DNA of 64,000 bases from Salinicola corii (GTDB taxonomy: Bacteria; Pseudomonadota; Gammaproteobacteria; Pseudomonadales; Halomonadaceae). The translations under genes were made by a program, and so were the position numbers. Shown piece after piece: positions 57,557 through 64,000 of the stretch. The stretch covers positions 62,001 to 126,000 of the forward strand of contig NZ_VTPX01000007.1 of assembly GCF_008298015.1 (NCBI RefSeq), read 5' to 3'. Each line of letters begins with the position of its first letter. The first letter of the stretch is position 1. The notes under the pieces were generated by a model. That model had not been told where the DNA came from and ran no database searches. It was given only the letters and a program-made list of their open reading frames with translations.

Positions 57557-58345
57557 GCCGATCATCAGCTTGATCCCTACCACGATCAGCAGGAGGGCAA
57601 AGATACGTCGCAGCGTCCTGGCAGGCAATGCATGGGCGACTTTGACGCCGACCCGGGCCATCGGAACACTGGTCACCATCAGGCCGAGAAAAGCCGGCCA
57701 CATCACATAACCGGTCGCCCCCGTCGGCAGGGTCATCTCGCCCCACCCCACGACGACATTGGTCGCGGTGCCGATCAACGCAATCGGCAGGCCGATGGCC
57801 GACGAAGTTCCCACCGCTTCCGTCATCCGGCTGGTGAAACGCGACAGCCACGGCACCGACATGACCCCGCCGCCCACGCCGAACAGCGTCGAGACGCCGC
57901 CGATGATTGCGCCGGCCGAGGTCATCGGCCAGCGCCGCGGCTCCCGCCCCAGGGTCGCGGGCGGGCGAGTCAACAACATTTTCAGCGCCATCACGATCGC
58001 GAAAATCCCGAACAGACGCGTCAGCGCGTGACCCGGCAGTACCGAGGCAAGCAGAACACCGAGAATACCGCCCACCAGCAATCCCGGCATCATCAGCCGA
58101 AGCCAGTCCTGCCTCACACTACCCCGACGCCAGTGCCCCCAGGCTGAAGAGGCACCGGTGACCACGATGGTCGCCAGCGACGTCCCTACCGCCAAATGCG
58201 CGACGACCGCGGGATCGAACCCTTGCGCGAGAAAGGTGAATACCAGCGCGGGAACGATGACGATGCCCCCGCCAATACCGAACACGCCCGCCATCAGACC
58301 CGCAGCGGCGCCGACCAGGAGATAGATCGCGATAGCCGTCAGCAT
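57554..58345 (-). CDS. TSUP/TauE-SafE family membrane permease
   Basis: Membrane protein of 263 residues with about eight hydrophobic segments. It has the two TauE/SafE half-motifs, MAGVFGIGGGIVIVPALVF near the start and VSTLFGVGGGVMSVPWLSRF in the middle, typical of putative sulfite, sulfoacetate or other organic-anion exporters. The ATG at 58345 follows GGAGG. The sulfur-rich content of the window makes a sulfite or sulfonate role attractive, but substrates in this family vary widely. Its stop codon coincides with the end of a MITE-like element. Confidence 0.85.
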   Translation of the reverse strand: MLTAIAIYLLVGAAAGLMAGVFGIGGGIVIVPALVFTFLAQGFDPAVVAHLAVGTSLATIVVTGASSAWGHWRRGSVRQDWLRLMMPGLLVGGILGVLLASVLPGHALTRLFGIFAIVMALKMLLTRPPATLGREPRRWPMTSAGAIIGGVSTLFGVGGGVMSVPWLSRFTSRMTEAVGTSSAIGLPIALIGTATNVVVGWGEMTLPTGATGYVMWPAFLGLMVTSVPMARVGVKVAHALPARTLRRIFALLLIVVGIKLMIG

Positions 58346-58582
58346 TGGACGCCTCCACGCCTGACGAGCACAAGGATCGCGGGGACAAGAAGTCCCGCCG
58401 ACGGCCTGGTGATAATGGAGGACGATAGGGATATGGGCATGTGGCGGTCCTGTAAAGCACGAGGCAACGGAGCAGAGAGCAGGCACGGGTCGCTAGCGCG
58501 CTTATGGTACGCTGCCGACGGGACCGTGTCATGGCGACGCCCCCGACATTCCCCCCATCACCTTCTCGCTGGAGACCACCGC

Positions 58583-59356
58583 ATGTGCTTGATCGTGTTC
58601 GATTGGCAGCCCCAGGCAGCGGTAAGATTGCGCCTCGCCGCCAATCGCGACGAGTTCCACGCTCGCCCGGCCGAGGCTCTGCATCGCTGGCCCGGCAGCG
58701 ACCTGATCGGCGGCCGGGACCGGGTCGGCGGGGGAACCTGGCTGGCGGCGACGCCCACAAGGGTGGCCGCCCTGACCAATGTCAGGGAGGGGCAGGCTCC
58801 AACGCCCGCCGGCGCCCCTAGCCGTGGCGAGCTCGTGCGCCAGGCTCTCGAGGTCGAGGACCCGGCGGTGTGGCTGGAGACCCTGGCGTCGGGTGGCGCC
58901 GATCCCTACGCCGGATTCAATCTGCTGGTGATGTCGGATACCCGGATGTGGACGCTTCATCACAGTCGCCATGAGACCCATTGGCGGCTCGTGTCGCCCG
59001 GTCTGCATGGCTTGTCCAATGCCGGCCTCGATACGCCCTGGCCCAAGGTCGTTCAGGCTAGGGAGGCGCTGCGACAGGTGCTGACGACGAGGGATTGGCG
59101 GGTCGGCATGCGGTCGGCCATGGGCGATACGCGTCAGGCACCGATCGAGAAGCTCCCGCACACCGGGGTTGACCGAGATCTCGAGCGCCGGCTCTCGTCG
59201 GCGTTCATCGAGGGACAGGAGTACGGGACGCGAGCCACGACGCTGGTCTCGGTCTCGACAACGGAAACGACGCTGGAAGAGCAGCGATTTGCCCCGGGCG
59301 GTGCACCGATCGGTGATGTGACAAGCCTGGCGACGCCCACGACGGTTCAGTCCTGA
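58583..59356 (+). CDS. NRDE-family (TANGO2-like) protein
   Basis: Protein of 257 residues beginning MCLIVFDWQPQAAVRLRLAANRDEFHARPAEALHRWP: the N-terminal Cys2 and the N-R-D-E motif define the family. GGTWLAATPTRVAALTNVREG and GFNLLVMSDTRMWTLHHS fit an Ntn-hydrolase-like fold. TANGO2 homologues have been linked to haem trafficking and metabolic homeostasis, but the bacterial role is unsettled. GGAG precedes the ATG at 58583; longer in-frame starts run into the TSUP promoter. Its end overlaps convergent ptsP by ten bases. Confidence 0.87.
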   Translation: MCLIVFDWQPQAAVRLRLAANRDEFHARPAEALHRWPGSDLIGGRDRVGGGTWLAATPTRVAALTNVREGQAPTPAGAPSRGELVRQALEVEDPAVWLETLASGGADPYAGFNLLVMSDTRMWTLHHSRHETHWRLVSPGLHGLSNAGLDTPWPKVVQAREALRQVLTTRDWRVGMRSAMGDTRQAPIEKLPHTGVDRDLERRLSSAFIEGQEYGTRATTLVSVSTTETTLEEQRFAPGGAPIGDVTSLATPTTVQS

Positions 59357-61608
59357 GGCGGCAGCAGGTGGCCGATCTGCCAGTCAGTCAGACGCTGGCG
59401 AAGGTGCGCTCTGACGACCGCCGTGGTCGGCAACGACAGGGTTTCCGACACCAGCGCGCGAGCGTCACCGATACTGACACGCCGGATCGCGGCCCGCACC
59501 CTTGGCAGGCTGGGCGCATTCATCGACAGCGCATCGAAGCCCATGCCCATCAGTAGCAATGCGCCGGCGGGATCCCCGGCCAGTTCACCGCAGACAGAGG
59601 CGGGAACCGCCAGTTGCCGGCTCTCCTGCGCAAGACGCGAAAGGGCGTTGAGCACCGCCGGATGACAGGCATCGTAGAGTCCAGCCACGCGCGCGTTGTT
59701 GCGGTCCACCGCGAGTAGATACTGGGTCAGATCGTTGCTCCCCACCGAGAAGAAGTCCACCCGCTCCGCCAGCGCAGGCAGTTGGTAGAGGGTCGCGGGC
59801 ACCTCGATCATCACTCCGACCTTGGGCGAGGCAACCTCGATCCCCTCCTCGGCAAGCTCCTCCCGGGCGCGCGCCAGCAAGCGTAGCGCAGTATCGACCT
59901 CGTCCACGCTGGTGATCATCGGCAGCAGGATACGCAGATTGTCCAGCTCTCGCGATGCCATCAGCATGGCGCGCATCTGCACCATCAGGACTTCCGGATG
60001 ATCCAGCGTGACGCGGATGCCACGCCAGCCGAGAAACGGATTGGCCTCGTTGATCGGAAAATACGGCAGATCCTTGTCGCCACCGATGTCGAGCGTGCGC
60101 ATGACCACGGGCAGAGGGGCGAAACTGGCCAGTTGCTCGTGATAGAGCCGGGTCTGCTCCTGCTCGCTGGGGAAGCGCTCGTTCATCATGAACGGGACTT
60201 CCGTCCGGTAGAGTCCCACCCCGCTGACACGTGGCTTGAGCTGGGCAACGGCATCCACCGCCAGCCCGGTATTGACCAGCAGCGGCATGGCGTGACCGTC
60301 GGAGGTCTCGCTGGGAAGGTGCTGCTCGTGCTCCAGCACTTCCGCCAGCGCCTGCTCCTCCTTGATCAGACGTTCATAGCGCTTGGCCAGTTGGGCATCG
60401 GGCCGCACGAACAGCCGCCCCCGATGGCCATCGAGGATCGCCTTGGCCCCGTTGATCCTGGGCAGCGGCAGATCGACCATGCCCAGCACGGTGGGGATGC
60501 CCATGGCGCGGGCCAGGATGGCGACGTGGGAGTTGCTGGAGCCACGAATCGAGACCAGCGCCGCCAGACGCTTCCTGGGCAGTTCGCCCAGCGTTGCCGC
60601 GCTGATCTCGTCGCCGACCAGAATGGCGTTGTCGGGATAGGTCGAGGGGGTTCGCTCGTTGCCTTCCTGCAGGTGGGCCAGCACCCGACGGCCCAGATCC
60701 CGAATATCCGCCGCCCGCTCGCGCAGATAGCCGTCATCCACCCGTTCCAGATATTGCGTATGGCGACGCACCACATCGGCCAGCGCGCCCGGCGCCCACT
60801 GGCCCTCTCGAATCCGCTTCTCCACCTCGTTGCCCAGCGCGGCATCTCCCAGCATCTGCTGATAGACATCGAAGAGCGCGAGTTCCTGGGTGGAGATCCG
60901 GCTAGCCAGGCGGGCTCCCGCCTTGCGAATATCCTCCCGCACATGAGCGAGTGCGGCATGGAGACGGACTACTTCGGCATCCGGGTCGGTCGGAATCAGG
61001 TCCGGCACGCTATCCAGGTCGGCAGGTGGGGCGATCACCACGATCTCGCCGATCGCCATTCCCGGCGACGCCGCCACGCCGGAAAACATCGCCTGCCCAT
61101 CAGGCCCCGTGGGCCGACTGAGCGTCCCCGATACCAGTGCATGCGCCAGGACACCCGCCAGTTGCGCAGCCATCGTGACCAGAAACGCCTCGTCGCCCTC
61201 GTCGAAACGCCGCTTCTCCTGCTGCTGGACGACGAGGACCCCGAGCATTCGTCGCTGATGAATGATCGGTACGCCGAGGAAGCTCGAGAAACGCTCCTCT
61301 CCCGTCTCCGCGAAGTAGCGGAACTGCGGATGGGATGGTGCATCTTCCAGATTCAGCGCCTCTTCGCGCTGCCCGACGAGCCCGACCAGCCCCTCTCCCA
61401 GACGCAGGGTCACAATCCCCACGGCCTGGGTGCGCAGGCCGATCGTGTCCATCAGCACCAGTCGATCGCGCTCGCGGTCGAACAGATAGATGGAGCAGAC
61501 GTCGGTACGCATCGCTTTCCGGATTCGGCGCACCATGGTGGCCAGCGCGGCATCCAGGCTACGTGCGCCATTGACTTCCTGAACGATGCGGCGAAGGGTA
61601 TCGAGCAT
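59347..61608 (-). CDS. ptsP: PTS(Ntr) phosphoenolpyruvate-protein phosphotransferase PtsP
   Basis: EI-Ntr of 753 residues, first enzyme of the nitrogen-related phosphotransferase chain (to NPr and EIIA-Ntr). N-terminal GAF domain near 1-160 (TMVRRIRKAMRTDVCSIYLFD...), then the enzyme I phosphorelay domain with phospho-His H361 in GSSNSHVAILARAMGIPTV, and the PEP-binding barrel (GLYRTEVPFMMNERFPSEQEQ, FFSVGSNDLTQYLLAVDRNN, VPASVCGELAGDP). Follows rppH on the same strand, the usual rppH-ptsP pair. Confidence 0.97.
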   Translation of the reverse strand: MLDTLRRIVQEVNGARSLDAALATMVRRIRKAMRTDVCSIYLFDRERDRLVLMDTIGLRTQAVGIVTLRLGEGLVGLVGQREEALNLEDAPSHPQFRYFAETGEERFSSFLGVPIIHQRRMLGVLVVQQQEKRRFDEGDEAFLVTMAAQLAGVLAHALVSGTLSRPTGPDGQAMFSGVAASPGMAIGEIVVIAPPADLDSVPDLIPTDPDAEVVRLHAALAHVREDIRKAGARLASRISTQELALFDVYQQMLGDAALGNEVEKRIREGQWAPGALADVVRRHTQYLERVDDGYLRERAADIRDLGRRVLAHLQEGNERTPSTYPDNAILVGDEISAATLGELPRKRLAALVSIRGSSNSHVAILARAMGIPTVLGMVDLPLPRINGAKAILDGHRGRLFVRPDAQLAKRYERLIKEEQALAEVLEHEQHLPSETSDGHAMPLLVNTGLAVDAVAQLKPRVSGVGLYRTEVPFMMNERFPSEQEQTRLYHEQLASFAPLPVVMRTLDIGGDKDLPYFPINEANPFLGWRGIRVTLDHPEVLMVQMRAMLMASRELDNLRILLPMITSVDEVDTALRLLARAREELAEEGIEVASPKVGVMIEVPATLYQLPALAERVDFFSVGSNDLTQYLLAVDRNNARVAGLYDACHPAVLNALSRLAQESRQLAVPASVCGELAGDPAGALLLMGMGFDALSMNAPSLPRVRAAIRRVSIGDARALVSETLSLPTTAVVRAHLRQRLTDWQIGHLLPPQD

Positions 61609-61738
61609 GAGCCTTTTCTTGTGGGCGAGGAGATCCTCGTCGTGGCATCAATGGCCGGTGAGACGCCACCCCTGAATGCCACGCGACAGTCGTCGCCATC
61701 AGGGGGGAGTCACTCAGCCGTGAATCGTGCTGCCGGCC

Positions 61739-62239
61739 TCAAAGCCTGGCCATTTCCTCCAGAGAGAGCCGATGGAATTCGGGCGCCAGTTCCCTCAGCG
61801 CGCGCCGGTAGACCTCGCGCTTGAAGGACACGACCTGCCCGAGAGGATACCAGTAACTCACCCACCGCCAGCCATCGAATTCGGGCTTGGGCGTACTGTC
61901 GACGCAGACCTGACTGTCGTGACAGCGAATTTTCAGCAAAAACCACTTCTGCTTCTGACCGATGCAGAGCGGTTTCGAATGCGTTCGGACCATGCGTCGG
62001 GGGAGACGGTAACGCAGCCAGCCACGCGTACAGGCGACCACATCGACATCCTTGGACGTCAGCCCGATTTCCTCCTCGAGTTCCCGGAAGAGCGCCTGAT
62101 GTGGCGTCTCGCAGGCCTTGATGCCTCCCTGCGGGAACTGCCACGCCTCCTGACCCGCCCGACGCGCCCAAAGCAGTTGGCCATCACAGTTGGCGATAAT
62201 GATGCCAACGTTCGGCCGAAAGCCATCGGCGTCTATCAC
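61739..62239 (-). CDS. rppH: RNA pyrophosphohydrolase RppH
   Basis: Nudix enzyme of 166 residues that removes 5' pyrophosphate from RNAs and so triggers RNase E decay. The Nudix box spans about 38-60 ([23 protein letters not shown]). [11 protein letters not shown] and [28 protein letters not shown] are RppH-specific. The start is taken as GTG at 62239, giving (M)[14 protein letters not shown] as in E. coli (MIDDDGYRPNVG), with TAAGGTGA eight bases upstream; GTG 62248 is less likely. ptsP lies 130 bases downstream. Confidence 0.95.
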   Translation of the reverse strand: MIDADGFRPNVGIIIANCDGQLLWARRAGQEAWQFPQGGIKACETPHQALFRELEEEIGLTSKDVDVVACTRGWLRYRLPRRMVRTHSKPLCIGQKQKWFLLKIRCHDSQVCVDSTPKPEFDGWRWVSYWYPLGQVVSFKREVYRRALRELAPEFHRLSLEEMARL

Positions 62240-62248
62240 AGCGTTCAC

Positions 62249-62530
62249 CTTAGCTCAATCGTCGTTGGGATCATTCTTCCACAAAGCGAGAAAGGGCATC
62301 AATACGCCTTAAGCTAACCGACGCTAAAACCTCGGCATCGGAATGCTCCTCTACCAGCTCTTGCAGCCATGCCTTTGGCGACAATGACTTATCGTTGGGC
62401 AACCATTATGGGCGCCACCGTCACCGTGGGCAAAGCGGCGGGAGTTTGCGATACTGCCGGGCGCTCGCACTCACGATCCGAACGGCAACGCTGTTGCCCT
62501 AACGACACACGCACAAGACAGGAGCCAACC
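62249..62530. promoter_or_regulatory. Divergent region rppH / HAD phosphatase
   Basis: 282 bases between divergent genes; open frames extending into it lack ribosome sites. It should hold both promoters. No repeat or operator stood out. Confidence 0.35.
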
Positions 62531-63199
62531 TTGAGTCTGGCCATCTTCGATCTCGACAACACCCTGCTGAGCTGTGACAGCGACCACGCCTGGGGCGAAT
62601 TCATGGTGGAACAGGGTGCGGTGGATGGCGAAGCCTACCGGCGTGCCAATGATCAGTATCTACGCGACTATCGGGCCGGCGAGCTGGACATCATGGCCTA
62701 TCTCTCGATGGCGCTGAAGCCGCTGTCCGAGCATAGCGAAGAGCAGCTCAATGCCTGGCATCAGCAATTCATGGCCGGCAAGATCGAGCCGCATGTTCTG
62801 CCACAGGGCGAGGAGCTACTGGCGTGGCACCGCCAGCGAGGCGATTTCCTGCTGATCGTGACCGCGACCAACCGGTTCATCACCGGCCCCATCGCCCGGC
62901 GCCTCGGTGTCGACGATCTCATCGCGATCGAGCCGGAGCGGGAAAATGGGCGCTACACCGGCCGCGTGGAGGGTATCCCCAGCTACCGTGAAGGCAAGGT
63001 CACGCGGGTCAGAGAGTGGCTGGAGGAGCACCCCACCCTGGCGCTGGACGACGCCTGGTTCTACAGCGACTCGATCAACGATCGATACCTGCTCGAGGAA
63101 GTCGCCACGCCGGTGGCCGTCGACCCCGACGAGGAGCTCGAGAAACTGGCCCGGGCGCGAGGCTGGCGCGTGCTCTCCTTGCGAGCGCCATCGGCGTAG
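62531..63199 (+). CDS. HAD-superfamily IB phosphatase, SerB-like
   Basis: Cytosolic phosphatase of 222 residues. Motif I LAIFDLDNTLLSCDSDHAWGEF supplies nucleophile and acid aspartates, motif II is IVTATNRFITGPIARRLGV, and motif IV FYSDSINDRYLLEEVATPVAVDPDEEL. It belongs to the HAD-IB group that includes phosphoserine and histidinol-phosphate phosphatases; members next to rppH/ptsP are common, but the substrate is unresolved. The start is TTG at 62531, with AGGAG seven bases upstream; no ATG fits motif I. Confidence 0.88.
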   Translation: MSLAIFDLDNTLLSCDSDHAWGEFMVEQGAVDGEAYRRANDQYLRDYRAGELDIMAYLSMALKPLSEHSEEQLNAWHQQFMAGKIEPHVLPQGEELLAWHRQRGDFLLIVTATNRFITGPIARRLGVDDLIAIEPERENGRYTGRVEGIPSYREGKVTRVREWLEEHPTLALDDAWFYSDSINDRYLLEEVATPVAVDPDEELEKLARARGWRVLSLRAPSA

Positions 63200-63296
63200 C
63201 CTTGCCGCGGGCGGACCAGACCAGGCCATGACGCCCTGGCGGAAACCAGGGCGTCGCGGGATCGAAACAAGGAAACGACACCGGGGAAAGCGGTAC

Positions 63297-63815
63297 TCAC
63301 TCCGTCCGCAGGGATTGGCCGTCTCGCGCAGCCGCCGCCTCGGTGGACGAAGGCGCGTGCACCGCATGCAACCGGCCGATCAGTTGATCCTCGAGATCGA
63401 AGCGTTCGGTCATGGTGGCGCCCAGTTTTTCCAGCCAGCCGGGGAGCCGGTCGGTATAGCGCTGACAGCGCGACGGCGTCGCGTACTCATTGTCGAAATC
63501 GAGCACCATTTGCGTCGACGCGTCGACACGAGCCAGGAGCTTGTCGGCCACCGCCAGCGCCTCCTGGTCATCGAAGGCCCTGGCTTCCTCTCGCAACTGC
63601 GGATAGATCTCGAAATGGCCGGCGCTGATGTAGTCCATCAGCGCTTCGCTGAAAGCATCGATTCGCGCCTTGGACACCGCCGAGAGATCGGCATCGCAGA
63701 ACTCACGGAGATCGACCAGCGTCACGAGCATGTCATAGCGCTGATCCAGCCATCGATCGATCAGCGTGTGTACGCCGCCCCATCGCTCCCGAGCTGTCTT
63801 GCAATCTTCCAGCAT
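63297..63815 (-). CDS. rsd: Anti-sigma-70 factor Rsd/AlgQ family
   Basis: All-helical protein of 172 residues related to E. coli Rsd and Pseudomonas AlgQ, which bind sigma-70 region 4. WGGVHTLIDRWLDQRYDMLVTLVDL and FSEALMDYISAGHFEIYPQL match the conserved core (compare LVDRWL and LVDYLSAGHFSIY in Rsd), with a C-terminal MTERFDLEDQLIGRLH. The ATG at 63815 spaces better from GGGGAG than GTG 63821. Convergent with the HAD phosphatase gene. Confidence 0.88.
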   Translation of the reverse strand: MLEDCKTARERWGGVHTLIDRWLDQRYDMLVTLVDLREFCDADLSAVSKARIDAFSEALMDYISAGHFEIYPQLREEARAFDDQEALAVADKLLARVDASTQMVLDFDNEYATPSRCQRYTDRLPGWLEKLGATMTERFDLEDQLIGRLHAVHAPSSTEAAAARDGQSLRTE

Positions 63816-63828
63816 GATCACTCTCTCC

Positions 63829-64000
63829 CCAGGGGCTGTTGACGTTTCAGCGCGAACCGCGTTGCTGCGTCAAATGGTGCCAGACAAGGCGCGGGATGCC
63901 GACGATGGTGGTTCTCTCGTCAAATCCCGTAACGCCGTATGGCGCCATTGGCCGCGCAACCCGGAAGGCACGCTCTCAGGAGCCCTGCCCTGCCGGTTCG
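63829..64000. repeat. Probable interspersed repeat at the window edge
   Basis: Non-coding sequence upstream of rsd beginning GGGGCTGTTGACGTTTCAG. It contains TAACGCCGTATGG (63930-63942), the inverse of a 13-mer inside the element at 50858-50996, and GGAGCCCTG near 63981-63989 that could pair with the left end. The right boundary is not visible. Confidence 0.35.

Noticed and set aside
59998-61824. 608-codon open frame antisense to ptsP
   Set aside because: Opposite a complete, well-supported PtsP and with no family features or ribosome site.

Overview
The window looks like chromosomal DNA of a GC-rich, Gram-negative, moderately halophilic gammaproteobacterium, most likely a Halomonadaceae member (Halomonas, Chromohalobacter, Salinicola or relatives). 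This is inference from the very acidic trimeric porin, the folA-thyA-lgt-ptsP-rppH block, a Rsd/AlgQ-type anti-sigma factor, PlsB, ProQ and TRAP/ABC uptake systems. There is no rRNA, tRNA or CRISPR array.

Region 1 (1-15.3 kb) is a sulfur-scavenging block: cysT(partial)-cysW-cysA for sulfate/thiosulfate, an SsuE-type FMN reductase, a four-domain rhodanese, an SsuD-like monooxygenase, two sulfonate-type binding proteins, one permease and one ATPase, a frameshifted cysteine/thiol dioxygenase, a third binding protein, SsuD proper, a fourth binding protein, and a small Cys-less rhodanese resembling domain 1 of the large one. FMN reductase and SsuD-type enzymes would release sulfite from imported sulfonates. 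Four binding proteins apparently share one translocon.

Region 2 (15.4-20.5 kb) is a scar and island: an IS21-family element with both transposition genes frameshifted, next to an IS481-like transposase remnant, then two AT-richer genes (polysaccharide pyruvyl transferase and an alpha/beta-hydrolase-like protein) that look acquired.

Region 3 (20.5-25.2 kb) is a second sulfonate-type ABC operon (binding protein, ATPase, permease, degenerate EAL-domain protein) divergent from a TauD-type dioxygenase, with inverted repeats between them.

Region 4 (25.3-31.9 kb): glutathione-dependent formaldehyde oxidation (frmA, fghA) with a divergent LysR regulator, a Crp/Fnr regulator, and sdaA with a divergent GcvA-like LysR regulator.

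Region 5 (32-39.7 kb): a TRAP transporter operon (dctP-dctQ-dctM) continuing into an atypical crotonase and a CaiB/BaiF CoA-transferase, with a GntR regulator and a divergent HbpS/GlcG-like gene. A 20-bp palindrome before dctP and a matching half-site before the HbpS gene suggest one GntR regulon.

Region 6 (39.7-64 kb) is mostly core: LuxR-type response regulator, acs, sprT, YecA/YgfB-family protein, cardiolipin synthase, plsB, a polyamine-type ABC operon, porin, proQ, folA-thyA-lgt, a TSUP permease, an NRDE/TANGO2 protein, ptsP, rppH, a HAD phosphatase and rsd. Two short repeats with terminal inverted repeats sit in this part, one at the TSUP stop codon and one in the polyamine operon leader.
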